Below are positions 8,209 to 17,479 of a stretch of 64,000 bases of DNA, in pieces. Origin of the DNA: Billgrantia montanilacus (GTDB lineage Bacteria > Pseudomonadota > Gammaproteobacteria > Pseudomonadales > Halomonadaceae). The stretch lies in the NCBI RefSeq assembly GCF_003336675.1, contig NZ_QPII01000002.1:310001-374000 (forward strand). Direction: 5' to 3'. The position numbers and the translations under genes are program-made. How positions within the stretch are numbered: position 1 is the first letter of the stretch; the number at the start of each line of letters is the position of its first letter. The notes below the pieces were generated by a model, which did not search any database, was not told where the DNA came from, and was given only the letters and a program-made list of their open reading frames with translations.

Positions 8209-8994
8209 CTACCAGAGTTGCGAAATTGGCGTACGCGCCACCGCCCAGGCCTCCACCTCCTCTGCGCCGGCGCGGCGGCATGCCTGGGCCAGGGCATCCA
8301 GCGTCGCCCCGGTGGTCATGACATCGTCCAGCAGCACTACCCTTCCCAGTAACGGCCCGGCCACGTCGAAGCCATCCTTCAGGTTGCGCCGGCGCTCGCT
8401 GCGGTCGAGCCCCCGCTGGGAGGGAGTGTCGCCCAGGCGCCTGGCCGACCGAAGCGGAACGCCGAGGCGCGGGGCCAGTCGCCGGGCCAGCCACTCGGCC
8501 TGGTTGAACCCCCGCTGTCGTGACCGGTTCGGATGCAGCGGCACGGCGAGCAGTGCATCAGGGCACGTGATGTCGGCCAGCCGGGTTTCGAGCATCGCCA
8601 CCAGCACGCTGCCCGCTCGCGGCGAGGCCTGGAACTTGAAGCGTTGCATGAGGGACGCCACCTCGTCCTGGTAGCGCAACGGTACCCAGGCCCGATCGAA
8701 GCCCGGGGGGTGCTCCAGGCAGCGACCGCAGAGCCGCCCAGCCAGCGAACCGGGGGGCTGCGGCTCGGCGCAGCGCGGGCAGGCCGGGAGGTTCCAGGGC
8801 AACGCCTCGAAGCAGGGCTGGCACCAGGGCTGCCCGGATTTTCCGGGCGCCAGGCAGAAGGCGCAGCGCCCGGGCAGCACGCGCCTCAGGCCACCGTCCA
8901 GACCCGACAGCGCCAGCCGGGGCCAATGCGTCCAGCCATGCCCGGTGCCAAGCGCCCGCCGCTTCGCCGTCGCCTTGTTCGCCCTCTTCTCCAT
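8209..8994 (-). CDS. comF: ComF family phosphoribosyltransferase-like protein
   Basis: Belongs to the ComF/GntX family, linked to DNA uptake or use of external DNA in several bacteria; its biochemical role is not settled. Four Cys pairs near the N-terminus (CAFC, CQPC, CPRC, CGRC) suggest a zinc ribbon. The C-terminal half is a type I phosphoribosyltransferase domain with VPLHPNRSRQRGFNQAEWLA and the PRPP loop VVLLDDVMTTGATL. I chose the ATG at 8994, preceded by GGGGA; a GTG at 9006 is in frame. It is divergent from bioB, a common arrangement in gammaproteobacteria, and shares the BirA-box region. Confidence 0.88.
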   Translation of the reverse strand: MEKRANKATAKRRALGTGHGWTHWPRLALSGLDGGLRRVLPGRCAFCLAPGKSGQPWCQPCFEALPWNLPACPRCAEPQPPGSLAGRLCGRCLEHPPGFDRAWVPLRYQDEVASLMQRFKFQASPRAGSVLVAMLETRLADITCPDALLAVPLHPNRSRQRGFNQAEWLARRLAPRLGVPLRSARRLGDTPSQRGLDRSERRRNLKDGFDVAGPLLGRVVLLDDVMTTGATLDALAQACRRAGAEEVEAWAVARTPISQLW

Positions 8995-9018
8995 CGCGTT
9001 CCCCACCCATCCTCGACT

Positions 9019-9050
9019 TTGTCAACACTGAAGCAGCCAAGGGTTGACAG
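9019..9050 (+). promoter_or_regulatory. BirA-type biotin operator 1
   Basis: TTGTCAACA (9019-9027), 14 bases, then GGTTGACAG (9042-9050) fits the half-site pattern known for the BirA repressor (TTGTAAACC-N14/15-GGTTTACAA type). The right half contains TTGACA, a consensus -35 facing bioB. Biotin-loaded BirA bound here would repress bioB and perhaps the divergent comF. Confidence 0.65.
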
Positions 9051-9073
9051 TAATAAGCCTCTACGCAATCCTA

Positions 9074-9105
9074 CCGTCAACCAAATCTATTCAACCGGTT
9101 GACCA
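9074..9105 (+). promoter_or_regulatory. BirA-type biotin operator 2
   Basis: GTCAACC (9076-9082), exactly 14 bases, then GGTTGAC (9097-9103) is a perfect inverted pair of the same kind as operator 1, 55 bases downstream of it and just before the bioB start. It would lie over the transcription start or early leader. Confidence 0.65.
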
Positions 9106-9120
9106 ACAGCGAGTCTGATC

Positions 9121-10230
9121 ATGTCCTCAGCGCCTACTCTTCCCAGCCCTTCTGAGCAGACCCTAGCCGGAAATCTCGAGGTCCGCCACGACTGGTCCCT
9201 GGACGAAATCGAGGCGCTGTTTGCCCTGCCCTTTAATGACCTGCTGTTTCGGGCACAACAGGTGCACCGCGCCCATTTCGACCCCAACGCCGTGCAGGTG
9301 TCCACCCTGCTGTCGATCAAGACCGGCGCCTGCCCCGAGGACTGCAAGTATTGCCCCCAGTCAGGGCATTACAATACCGACCTCGACAAGGAAAAATTGC
9401 TGGAAATCGAGAAGGTGGTGGAACAGGCCCAAGCGGCACGCGACGCCGGTGCGAGCCGCTTCTGCATGGGGGCCGCCTGGCGCAGCCCCCGGGAGAAGGA
9501 CCTCGAGGTGGTAATGGAGATGGTCAGCCGGGTCAAGTCGCTGGGGCTCGAGACCTGCATGACCCTGGGCATGGTGGACAGCGATCAGGCCAAGCGCCTG
9601 GCCGGCGCCGGGCTCGACTACTATAACCACAACCTCGATACCTCCCCTGAGTACTATGGCGAGATCATCACCACGCGTACCTACGGCGACCGGCTGGAGA
9701 CGCTGGCGAGCGTGCGGGAAGCGGGCATGAAGGTCTGTTCGGGGGGGATACTGGGCATGGGCGAGGCCCCTCGTGACCGGGCGGCCCTGCTTCAGCAGCT
9801 GGTCCGCCTGGAGCCGCACCCCGAGTCGGTGCCCATCAACATGCTGGTCAAGGTACCCGGCACGCCGCTGGAGGACGTCGAGGACCTCGATCCCATCGTC
9901 TTTATCCGCGCCATCGCCGTGGCCCGCATCCTGATGCCGAGGAGCCACGTGCGACTCTCCGCCGGGCGCGAGCAGATGAGCGAGTCCACCCAGGCGCTGG
10001 CCTTCCTGGCAGGCGCCAACTCCATCTTCTACGGCGAGCGGCTGCTGACCACCGCCAACCCCCAGGCGGAGCGCGACCGCGCCCTTTTCGACAAGCTCGG
10101 CCTGCACCCCGAGCGTCGCGAGACCTGCACGGACGACTCACGCCAGCAGGAAACCCTGGAAGCGGCCATGGCCCTCAAGACGGGCCAGTCCAGAGCCGAT
10201 GCCCTCGCCTACGACGCCACCCTGGCCTGA
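9121..10230 (+). CDS. bioB: Biotin synthase
   Basis: Radical-SAM enzyme that inserts sulfur into dethiobiotin to make biotin. The 369-residue protein has the radical-SAM cluster Cys71, Cys75 and Cys78 (CPEDCKYC) after STLLSIKTG, then [36 protein letters not shown] and LSAGREQMS, all standard BioB. The ATG at 9121 has only a weak ribosome site; the N-terminal 20 residues are variable in the family. It is first in the row bioB-F-H-C-D, directly behind two BirA-like operators. Confidence 0.97.
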   Translation: MSSAPTLPSPSEQTLAGNLEVRHDWSLDEIEALFALPFNDLLFRAQQVHRAHFDPNAVQVSTLLSIKTGACPEDCKYCPQSGHYNTDLDKEKLLEIEKVVEQAQAARDAGASRFCMGAAWRSPREKDLEVVMEMVSRVKSLGLETCMTLGMVDSDQAKRLAGAGLDYYNHNLDTSPEYYGEIITTRTYGDRLETLASVREAGMKVCSGGILGMGEAPRDRAALLQQLVRLEPHPESVPINMLVKVPGTPLEDVEDLDPIVFIRAIAVARILMPRSHVRLSAGREQMSESTQALAFLAGANSIFYGERLLTTANPQAERDRALFDKLGLHPERRETCTDDSRQQETLEAAMALKTGQSRADALAYDATLA

Positions 10231-10238
10231 GGCGCGCC

Positions 10239-11399
10239 GTGATCCAGCAGTACCACTGGTCCCGGCGGCTTGCTGCCCGAGCACAGGAGCGAAGGCTCCA
10301 GGGGCTCTGGCGCCAGCGAGATACGTACGGACCCGACAGCGGCATGCATGATTTCGCCGGCAACGACTACCTCGGCCTGGCCCGGGACCCACGCCTGGCC
10401 CAGGCCCAGGCCGAAGGCGCCAGACGCTTCGGTGCCGGTGCCGGCGCCTCGCACCTGGTCAGCGGCCACCTCGGCGTCCATGAGGCCCTGGAGCAGCGCC
10501 TGGCCGAGCTTACCGGCCGGCCACGGGCGCTGCTCTTTTCCACCGGCTACATGGCCAATCTGGGCACCTTGCAGGCGCTCTGCGATGCCAATACCCACCT
10601 CTTCCAAGACCGTCTCAATCACGCCTCGCTGCTCGATGGCGCGCGCCTTGCCGGTACCCGGTCGCGACGCTTTCACCACCGAGACCTGGATGACCTTGAC
10701 CGCCTTCTTGCACGGGTGCCGTCCGACAACCTCAAGCTGGTGATCAGCGACGGGGTCTTCAGCATGGATGGCGACGTGGCCGATATCGAGGGCCTGGCCG
10801 CCGTCAGCGCCCGACACGATGCCTGGCTGATGATCGATGACGCCCATGGCCTGGGTGTCCTCGGCGACCGCGGGGAAGGGTGTGCAGGACGAGCCCAGGA
10901 TGCCGCGCGGGTACCGATCCTGGTCGGCACCCTGGGCAAGGCGCTGGGAACCGCCGGTGCCTTCGTCGCCGGCAGCCATGAACTGATCGACCACCTGATC
11001 CAGTTCGCTCGCCCCTATGTCTATACCACGGCCCAGCCCCCGGGTGTGGCCGCCGCCACCCTGAAGGCGCTGGACATTCTCGCTGCCGAACCCGAACGAC
11101 GCACCCGGCTGCTGAGCCTGGTACGCTATTTTCGCCATGAGGCCGAGCGGGTCGGGCTGCCGCTTGCCCACTCCGACACGCCGATACAGCCCCTGCTGCT
11201 GGGCGAGAGCCTTCGCACCCTGCGCTGGGCCGCCGCGCTGCGGGAAGCCGGCTTTCTCGTCGGTGCCATTCGACCGCCCACCGTACCGCAAGGCCAGGCG
11301 CGCCTGCGTATTACCCTCAGTGCGCGACATACCCACGACACCCTCGATGCCCTGCTGGAAGCCCTGGCCGGCCTTCAACAGGCGGAGCGTGAGGCATGA
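10239..11399 (+). CDS. bioF: 8-amino-7-oxononanoate synthase
   Basis: PLP enzyme that condenses pimeloyl-ACP with alanine to form 8-amino-7-oxononanoate. It starts with GTG, eight bases after bioB, and has 386 residues (E. coli 384). Family features: FAGNDYLGLARDPRL, GAGASHLVSGHLGVHEALE, RLNHASLLDGARL, the Asp of MIDDAHGLGVLG, and PLP-binding Lys234 in GTLGKALGTAGAFVAG. The last codons overlap bioH (ATGA), suggesting coupled translation. Confidence 0.97.
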   Translation: MIQQYHWSRRLAARAQERRLQGLWRQRDTYGPDSGMHDFAGNDYLGLARDPRLAQAQAEGARRFGAGAGASHLVSGHLGVHEALEQRLAELTGRPRALLFSTGYMANLGTLQALCDANTHLFQDRLNHASLLDGARLAGTRSRRFHHRDLDDLDRLLARVPSDNLKLVISDGVFSMDGDVADIEGLAAVSARHDAWLMIDDAHGLGVLGDRGEGCAGRAQDAARVPILVGTLGKALGTAGAFVAGSHELIDHLIQFARPYVYTTAQPPGVAAATLKALDILAAEPERRTRLLSLVRYFRHEAERVGLPLAHSDTPIQPLLLGESLRTLRWAAALREAGFLVGAIRPPTVPQGQARLRITLSARHTHDTLDALLEALAGLQQAEREA

Positions 11400-12148
11400 C
11401 GAAACTGGTACTACTCTCCGGCTGGGGCATCGATGCCCGTATCTGGCAGCCCCTTGCCCCCTACTGGCCCGATGACGTCGAGGTAACGACACCCGACTGG
11501 CCGGGCTATGCCGGTCAGGCGCTTGATGAAATGCTGGCCCCCGATGACCTGGCCGGCCTTGGTCGCCGGATGGCGGCGGCACTTCCTGCCGATGCGGTGT
11601 GGGTCGGCTGGTCGCTGGGCGGGTTGCTTGCCTGTGCACTGCTTGCGTACCTGCCTGCACCACGCTCCCTGGCCATGCTGGGAACCGGCCCCCGATTCTG
11701 CAGCACGGAGGGTGTCACTCCGCAGGAACTGGGCACCTTCCAACGCGCCTTCGCACGCAACCCGAATGCGACCTGGCAACACTTCCTGCGCTGGCAGCTG
11801 CAGGGCGAACCCGATGCACGCACCGCACATCGGCGCCTGCTGGACCTGATCGGCAGAAAGCCCAGCGCATCCCACGCGACAATGGCCGCGGGGCTCATCC
11901 AACTGGCCACGCTCGATGTTGCCCCTATACTGGCCGCCCCTCCCTGCAGCGTACTGCGCATGGCAGGTCAACAGGACCCCCTGCTCTCGCCCGCTTCGCG
12001 ACACACCGCCGACGTCACACTCAGCGCAACAGGGCACTGCCCAATGCTCACCCGTCCAGACCTGCTGGCAGACCACCTGGTAGATATCGCCCAGCGCGCT
12101 GGCGATGGCCGCAACGAAATCACCGACAGCAGGGAGGAAGTCTCATGA
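11396..12148 (+). CDS. bioH: Pimeloyl-ACP methyl ester carboxylesterase
   Basis: Alpha/beta hydrolase that removes the methyl group from pimeloyl-ACP methyl ester, ending the BioC-BioH pimelate route. The 250-residue protein has nucleophile Ser73 in GWSLGG, an Asp in AGQQDPLLSP and a His in GHCPMLTRPD near the C-terminus, the expected triad. The oxyanion region LSGWGIDARIW replaces the HGWG seen in E. coli. It lies between bioF and bioC with four-base overlaps on both sides, unlike E. coli, where bioH is unlinked. Confidence 0.93.
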   Translation: MTKLVLLSGWGIDARIWQPLAPYWPDDVEVTTPDWPGYAGQALDEMLAPDDLAGLGRRMAAALPADAVWVGWSLGGLLACALLAYLPAPRSLAMLGTGPRFCSTEGVTPQELGTFQRAFARNPNATWQHFLRWQLQGEPDARTAHRRLLDLIGRKPSASHATMAAGLIQLATLDVAPILAAPPCSVLRMAGQQDPLLSPASRHTADVTLSATGHCPMLTRPDLLADHLVDIAQRAGDGRNEITDSREEVS

Positions 12149-12939
12149 CGGGGGCCGCTCAAGTGGTCATCACCCCTGTCGAAGCCGAGACATGGCGCAG
12201 CCGGGTGGCGCACGCCTTCTCCCGCGCCGCTTCCCGCTATGCCATCCTGGCCGGAGCACAGCTATCCATGGGCGAGGCACTCTGGCGCCATCTGCCCTCG
12301 CGTGCCACAGCCATCCTCGACCTCGGCTGCGGCCCAGGGCACTGGAGCGCGCGCCTGGCCTCTCGCTACGGGCAGAGTGCCCGGGTAACCGGCCTCGACC
12401 TGGCCCCCGGCATGCTCGCAAAGGCTCGCGACGACCATGGCGAGGGCATCCGGTGGCTCCAGGCCGATGCCGGCGCTCTGCCGCTGGACAATGCGACGCA
12501 GGACCTCGTCTTCTCCAACCTGGCCATTCAGTGGTGTCCCGACCTGGATGTCGTGCTGTCGGAGATTCAGCGCGTACTGCGCCCAGGCGGCCGCGCCCTC
12601 ATCAACACCCTGGGGCCGGGCACCCTGGGCGAGGTGGCCCATGCCTGGTCCTCCGCCGCCCTGCTCGGCTTCCGCTCCCGCGAGCACCACCTGTTCGGTG
12701 CGCAACTGGCGGGCTTCGACGCCGTCCGGCTGGAGGAGAAAGTCGAGCGTTTCTTCTATCCGGACCTGGCCGCGGTGATGGCATCCATCAAGGGGGTCGG
12801 CGCTCAGACGGCACGCCCCGACGCCTGCCTCACCCGAGCCGATCTGGCCCAAGCCAAACGCCGCTACGAGCCCCTGCGCGAATCCCAGGGCCTGCCGGTG
12901 AGCTACACGCGCCTGACCCTGATTCTCGACAGGAAATAA
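12145..12939 (+). CDS. bioC: Malonyl-ACP O-methyltransferase
   Basis: SAM-dependent methyltransferase that caps malonyl-ACP so that fatty acid enzymes can elongate it to pimeloyl-ACP methyl ester. The 264-residue protein begins at an ATG overlapping the bioH stop, behind a strong AGGGAGGA site. Motifs: VAHAFSRAASRYAILAGAQ (typical BioC N-terminus), SAM-binding LDLGCGPGHWSA near residue 53, LQADAGALPLDNATQDLVFSN and VLRPGGRALINTLGPGTLGE. Confidence 0.95.
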   Translation: MTGAAQVVITPVEAETWRSRVAHAFSRAASRYAILAGAQLSMGEALWRHLPSRATAILDLGCGPGHWSARLASRYGQSARVTGLDLAPGMLAKARDDHGEGIRWLQADAGALPLDNATQDLVFSNLAIQWCPDLDVVLSEIQRVLRPGGRALINTLGPGTLGEVAHAWSSAALLGFRSREHHLFGAQLAGFDAVRLEEKVERFFYPDLAAVMASIKGVGAQTARPDACLTRADLAQAKRRYEPLRESQGLPVSYTRLTLILDRK

Positions 12940-12947
12940 GCACGATG

Positions 12948-13646
12948 CCTGCTTACTTCGTCACCGGAACCGACACCGACGCCGGCAAGACGCTGGCCAC
13001 CGCCGGCCTGCTGGCCCTGGCTCGTCGCCAGGGCCTCACCACCCTGGGGCTGAAGCCCGTCGCCTCAGGCTGTCGGCTCACTCCAGCAGGGCTGCGCAAC
13101 GACGATGCCCTTGCCCTGCAGTCGCGCAGCGAGCCGGCCGTGCCCTATGCCGTCGTCAACCCCTTCGCCTTCGCGCCCGCCATCGCCCCCCACCTGGCGG
13201 CAAGGCGGGACGACCGCGTCGTCACCCTGACGGCCCTGGCAAGCCATGTCGAGCCGCTGCTGGAAGGCCCCCAGGACCTGATCCTGCTTGAAGGTGCCGG
13301 TGGGTGGCGGGTGCCGCTCAATGACAGCGAGGACCTCTCCGGGCTAGCCCTGCGCCTCGAGCTACCGGTGATCCTCGTCGTCGGCCTGAAGCTTGGCTGC
13401 ATCAGCCATGCGCGACTGACGGCGGAGGCGATCCAAGCCGATGGCCTGCGCCTCGCCGGTTGGATAGGCAACCTGCTCGACGCCGACTTTGCCACCGATG
13501 CACCCCTCTATGAAGAGAATCTGGACACCCTCGAGCGCACCCTCCCCGGTCCCTGTCTCGGCATACTGCCACGCCTGGACGCCGTCGATGAGCAGAGGCG
13601 CCCCGAGTCCGCCGCTACCTGTCTCGTGCTGCCCGATGACGATTGA
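12948..13646 (+). CDS. bioD: Dethiobiotin synthetase
   Basis: ATP-dependent carboxylase that closes the ureido ring of dethiobiotin. The 232-residue protein has the P-loop GTDTDAGKT near residues 8-16, the substrate-binding LKPVASGC, LILLEGAGGWRVPLN and VVGLKLGCISHARLTAEAI. The start at 12948 lies eight bases after bioC; an in-frame opening far upstream inside bioC is not credible. Its stop codon TGA (13644-13646) is embedded in the -35 element of the following tRNA promoter. Confidence 0.96.
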   Translation, partial: PAYFVTGTDTDAGKTLATAGLLALARRQGLTTLGLKPVASGCRLTPAGLRNDDALALQSRSEPAVPYAVVNPFAFAPAIAPHLAARRDDRVVTLTALASHVEPLLEGPQDLILLEGAGGWRVPLNDSEDLSGLALRLELPVILVVGLKLGCISHARLTAEAIQADGLRLAGWIGNLLDADFATDAPLYEENLDTLERTLPGPCLGILPRLDAVDEQRRPESAATCLVLPDDD

Positions 13647-13670
13647 CTTGCCGGCGGGCGTCCGTACAAT
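13643..13670 (+). promoter_or_regulatory. Sigma-70 promoter of tRNA-Leu, overlapping the bioD stop
   Basis: TTGACT (13643-13648), 16 bases, TACAAT (13665-13670), about 20 bases before the mature tRNA. The bases after the -10 are GC-rich, as in stringently controlled tRNA promoters. Confidence 0.7.
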
Positions 13671-13690
13671 GTGGACGCCTGCCCAACCCT

Positions 13691-13775
<85 letters not shown>

Positions 13776-13919
13776 TTTCAATACATTGATTTCCCTCGTT
13801 TCTTGCCGCTTCGCAATGAGAGGCATGCATTTCGCGTGCCTGGTAGCCTGGTACCGTACCGTCCTGAACGCGCGCCCCCGCTCCCTTCCCGTCCGTCGCC
13901 ACTCAACGGAGGCTCGTTG

Positions 13920-15182
13920 ATGTCCCACGTCTGGCACCCCTATGCCCACCTCAAGACACAGTCGCCTGCGCCAAAGGTAATCGGCGGCGAAGGTCCACGC
14001 TTTACCCTGGAGAACGGGGAACGGCTGCTCGACGCCACCTGCTCCTGGTGGTGCATGATCCATGGCTACGGCCACCCCCGCCTGGTGGCGGCGATACGCG
14101 AACAGGCCGGCGAGCTGTGCCATGTCATGCTCGGCGGGCTGAGCCATGAACCAGCCGATCGCCTGGCCGGGGAGCTGGTTCGCGTGACCCCCGAGGGCCT
14201 CAACCATGTCTTCTTCTCGGACAGCGGCTCGGTGGGCATGGAAGTGGCCATGAAGATGGCGGTGCAGTATCACCAGTTGAGAGGCAAGCCCGGCAAGCAC
14301 CGGCTGCTCTCCCTGATGAAGGCTTATCACGGCGACACGGCTGGCTGCATGGCGGTCTGCGACCCCGAGGAGGGCATGCACTCACTGTTCGCCGGCTACC
14401 TGCCCCGGCACCACTTCGCCCCCGCCCCCACGGCACCCTTCGACGCCGATCCGGCCTCGGTCCAGGCCGATCTCGACCGCCTCGAAGCGGTGCTGGAGTG
14501 TCACCATCAGGAGATCGCCGCCCTGCTGATGGAGCCGCTGCTGCAGGCGGCGGGTGGTCTCAACATGACCTCCCCCCTCTACCTCATTGGCGCGCAGGCG
14601 CTATGCGAGACGTACGACGTGCTGCTGGTCTTCGACGAGGTGGCAACCGGCTTTGGCCGCACGGGCACCCTGTTCGCCGCCGACCACGCCGGCATCACGC
14701 CGGACATCATGGTGCTCTCCAAGGGGTTGACCGGCGGCTACCTCGGCCATGCGGCGACGCTGGCCACTGACCGGGTGCATGACGCCTTCATCGGCGACAG
14801 CCCCTATCATGCCTTCATGCATGGCCCCACATTCATGGGCAACCCGCTGGCCTGCCGGGTCGCGCTGGAGAGTCTCGCCATCTTCGAGGAGGAGCACTAC
14901 CTGGACCGTATTGCCGTCCTTCATCGGATACTGCGCGAGGAGTTGGTGCTGGACACACGGCTGCGCGCGCATCCCCTGGTTGCCGATGTCCGCGCCCTCG
15001 GCGCCACCGCCGTGATCGAAGTCCGGGATCCCGCCTCGCTGAAAGGCGTCGCGGAGTACGCCCGCCGCCAGGGCGTCTGGCTGCGCCCCTTCGGCCGCTG
15101 GCTCTATACCATGCCGGCCTATATCACCGCGGAAGAGGACATGCGCCGCATCACCGGCGTGATGAAAGCCTGGTTCTCCTGA
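13920..15182 (+). CDS. bioA: Adenosylmethionine-8-amino-7-oxononanoate aminotransferase
   Basis: PLP aminotransferase that uses SAM as amino donor to make 7,8-diaminopelargonate. The 420-residue protein begins MSHVWHPYAHLKTQ behind an ACGGAGG site; longer in-frame openings run through the tRNA and are excluded. Motifs: DATCSWWCMIHGYGHP, VFFSDSGSVGMEVAMKMA, LMKAYHGDTAGCMAV, LVFDEVATGFGRTG and PLP Lys268 in VLSKGLTGGYLG. It is usually adjacent to or divergent from bioB; here it follows the bio row after a tRNA. I see no BirA box in the 144 bases before it, so it may depend on read-through or its own promoter. Confidence 0.96.
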   Translation: MSHVWHPYAHLKTQSPAPKVIGGEGPRFTLENGERLLDATCSWWCMIHGYGHPRLVAAIREQAGELCHVMLGGLSHEPADRLAGELVRVTPEGLNHVFFSDSGSVGMEVAMKMAVQYHQLRGKPGKHRLLSLMKAYHGDTAGCMAVCDPEEGMHSLFAGYLPRHHFAPAPTAPFDADPASVQADLDRLEAVLECHHQEIAALLMEPLLQAAGGLNMTSPLYLIGAQALCETYDVLLVFDEVATGFGRTGTLFAADHAGITPDIMVLSKGLTGGYLGHAATLATDRVHDAFIGDSPYHAFMHGPTFMGNPLACRVALESLAIFEEEHYLDRIAVLHRILREELVLDTRLRAHPLVADVRALGATAVIEVRDPASLKGVAEYARRQGVWLRPFGRWLYTMPAYITAEEDMRRITGVMKAWFS

Positions 15183-15189
15183 TGCACAA

Positions 15190-15224
15190 ACGCCGCACTC
15201 CTCACGGAGCGCGGCGCTTGTTCT
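15190..15224 (+). terminator. Terminator after bioA
   Basis: CGCCGC-A-CTCC (15191-15201) pairs with GGAG-C-GCGGCG (15206-15216) over a TCAC loop with one A/C mismatch, then CTTGTTCT. It lies between bioA and the convergent lpxC. Confidence 0.65.
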
Positions 15225-15252
15225 GCCTGGCTAGGGGGCGCGTCGTCGGCGG

Positions 15253-16164
15253 TCAGGCCATGGCGGGCTGGGCGTAGGAGATCGGCGCCAGCTCGCGCTC
15301 GTTCTCGAAGGTCACGATCTCGTAGGAATCGGGCTGGGCCAGAAGGGCACGACAGAGCTGGTTGTTCAGCGCATGGCCCGACTTGATGCCACGGAACTCA
15401 CCGATCAAGCTGTAGCCCAGCAGGTAGAGATCGCCGATGGCGTCGAGCACCTTGTGCTTGACGAACTCGTCCTCGTAGCGCAGGCCGCCCTCGTTCACGA
15501 TGCGATAATCGTCGACCACGATGGCGTTGTCGAGGCTCCCGCCCAGCGCCAGGTTATTAGCGCGCAGGTACTCCAGATCACGCATGAAGCCGAAAGTACG
15601 CGCCCGAGACACCTCCTTGACGAAGGAGGTGGTGGAGAAGTCCACCACGGCAGTCTGCTTCTGGTCTTCGAACACCGGGTGATCGAACTCGATGGCAAAC
15701 GACACCTTGAAGCCCTGGTGGGGCAGGAAGCGCGCCTCCTTGTCGTCCTCCTGGACCAGCACCTCACGCTTGATACGAATGAATCGCTTCGGTGCTTCCT
15801 GTTCGGCAATACCCGCCGACTGAATCAGGAAAACGAAGGGGCCGGCGCTGCCATCCATGATCGGCACTTCGGGGGCGCTGACATCCACGTAGGCATTATC
15901 GATGCCCAGGCCCGCCAGGGCCGACATGAGATGCTCCACGGTGGCGACCTTGACGCCATCCCGCGACAGCGCGGTACACAGCGTCGTATCGGTAACCAGG
16001 GACGCGATAGCCGGTACCTGAACCTCCGGGTCGAGGTCGGTACGCACGAACACGATACCGGTATTTACCGGTGCCGGGCGCAGCGTCAGATAGACCTTCT
16101 TGCCGGAATGGAGTCCGACGCCGGTGGCGCGGATGCTGTTTTGCAGAGTGCGTTGTCTGATCAT
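15253..16164 (-). CDS. lpxC: UDP-3-O-acyl-N-acetylglucosamine deacetylase
   Basis: Zinc deacetylase that commits UDP-GlcNAc to lipid A synthesis. The 303-residue length equals the family's. It begins [24 protein letters not shown] and has the zinc ligands His78 in [10 protein letters not shown] and His and Asp in [15 protein letters not shown], plus the catalytic His in [10 protein letters not shown]. It is the last gene of the dcw cluster, 112 bases after ftsZ, with its own promoter-like sequence. The C-terminal tail ([13 protein letters not shown]) resembles the hydrophobic tail that FtsH recognises in enteric LpxC, so proteolytic control is plausible. Confidence 0.97.
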   Translation of the reverse strand: MIRQRTLQNSIRATGVGLHSGKKVYLTLRPAPVNTGIVFVRTDLDPEVQVPAIASLVTDTTLCTALSRDGVKVATVEHLMSALAGLGIDNAYVDVSAPEVPIMDGSAGPFVFLIQSAGIAEQEAPKRFIRIKREVLVQEDDKEARFLPHQGFKVSFAIEFDHPVFEDQKQTAVVDFSTTSFVKEVSRARTFGFMRDLEYLRANNLALGGSLDNAIVVDDYRIVNEGGLRYEDEFVKHKVLDAIGDLYLLGYSLIGEFRGIKSGHALNNQLCRALLAQPDSYEIVTFENERELAPISYAQPAMA

Positions 16165-16204
16165 GGGCAGTAGCCAGGCAGTTGTTAGTTATCAAACACC
16201 GTTC

Positions 16205-16233
16205 ACTATAACACCGAACAGGCGTTTCAACAA
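16205..16233 (-). promoter_or_regulatory. Probable lpxC promoter
   Basis: On the minus strand TTGTTG, 17 bases and TATAGT lie about 40 bases before the lpxC ATG. A run of seven T precedes the -35. The ftsZ-lpxC gap holds no clear terminator hairpin. Confidence 0.5.
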
Positions 16234-16276
16234 AAAAACATCTCCTGACCCTGCCTGATCGCGCAAACAGCCGCTA

Positions 16277-17446
16277 TCAATCAGCCTGGCGTCGCAGGAA
16301 GGCCGGGATGTCGAGATAGTCATCCAACTCCTGAGGGGTGCGGCGCTTCTCGGGCTGCGGCTTCGGGGCCTCCTGGGGCTCGGCCTTGGCCGCTGCGCCC
16401 TGCTGGCGCATGGCCGGCTGAGCACGCTGGCGATAGTCGCTGCCCTCGGAACGCTTGGCACTCTCGCGGCCGGCCACTTTCTGCTGGCGTCCTTCCAGAC
16501 CAGCCGCCACGACGGTGACGCGAAGTTCGTCGGTCATGTCCATGTCGATAGAGGTGCCCACCACGATGGTGGCATCCTGGGAGGCAAACTCCTGGACGGT
16601 GGCGCCTACATCGTTGAATTCACCGATGGAGAGATCCGGTCCGGCAGTGATGTTGACCAGAATGCCGCGAGCCCCATGCAGGTCGATATCCTCGAGCAGC
16701 GGACTGCGGATCGCCTTCTCGGCGGCCTCGCGGGCACGATTCTCACCGGTAGCACCGCCGGTTCCCATCATCGCCATGCCCATCTCGGACATCACGGTGC
16801 GCACGTCAGCGAAGTCGACGTTGATGATGCCGGGGCTGGTGATGAGCTCGGCGATGCCCTGTACCGCGCCCAGCAGCACATCGTTGGCAGCACTGAACGC
16901 CGTCAGCAGACTGGCGTTCTTGCCCAGCACCGACAGCAATTTCTCGTTGGGAATGGTGATCAAGGAGTCGACGTGCTCTGAGAGCTCTTTCATGCCCTCC
17001 TCGGCGACACGCATGCGCTTGGGCCCCTCGAACGGGAACGGGCGAGTGACCACCGCCACGGTGAGGATGCCCAGCTCCTTGGCCACCTGGGCGACCACCG
17101 GTGCACCGCCCGTGCCGGTACCGCCACCCATGCCCGCAGTGATGAAGACCATGTCGGCACCGCGGATCAAGTCGGCGATGCGCTCACGATCCTCCATGGC
17201 GGCCTGCCGGCCGACATCGGGATTGGCACCCGCGCCCAGGCCCTTGGTGATCTCGCCACCGAGCTGGAGCACGGTCTTGGCCGACACCCGTTTGAGCGCC
17301 TGGGCGTCGGTGTTGGCGCAGATGAACTCCACGCCTTCGATATTACTTTCGACCATGTGGTTGACGGCGTTGCCACCGCCACCGCCCACGCCGACGACCT
17401 TGATGACCGCACTGCTCGAGGGTGCGCTATCTACCAGTTCGAACAT
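16277..17446 (-). CDS. ftsZ: Cell division protein FtsZ
   Basis: Tubulin-like GTPase that builds the Z-ring at midcell. The 389-residue protein has the N-terminal GTPase domain with [15 protein letters not shown], the tubulin signature [10 protein letters not shown] near residue 106, and [12 protein letters not shown] variable Pro/Gln/Lys-rich linker follows, then the C-terminal conserved peptide [14 protein letters not shown] that binds FtsA. It starts 33 bases after ftsA on the same strand. Confidence 0.98.
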   Translation of the reverse strand: MFELVDSAPSSSAVIKVVGVGGGGGNAVNHMVESNIEGVEFICANTDAQALKRVSAKTVLQLGGEITKGLGAGANPDVGRQAAMEDRERIADLIRGADMVFITAGMGGGTGTGGAPVVAQVAKELGILTVAVVTRPFPFEGPKRMRVAEEGMKELSEHVDSLITIPNEKLLSVLGKNASLLTAFSAANDVLLGAVQGIAELITSPGIINVDFADVRTVMSEMGMAMMGTGGATGENRAREAAEKAIRSPLLEDIDLHGARGILVNITAGPDLSIGEFNDVGATVQEFASQDATIVVGTSIDMDMTDELRVTVVAAGLEGRQQKVAGRESAKRSEGSDYRQRAQPAMRQQGAAAKAEPQEAPKPQPEKRRTPQELDDYLDIPAFLRRQAD

Positions 17447-17479
17447 AAGCCCCGTCTCCTGGACCGCGCCGCGGCCCTG

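Noticed and set aside
10209..11663. 484-codon open frame opposite bioF and bioH
   Set aside because: Antisense to two clearly conserved genes and composed of Gly/Gln/Ala-rich sequence without motifs.
12105..12947. Apparent N-terminal extension fusing a long region to bioD
   Set aside because: The upstream part is an out-of-frame reading of bioC; BioD clearly begins at 12948 with its P-loop at the usual place.
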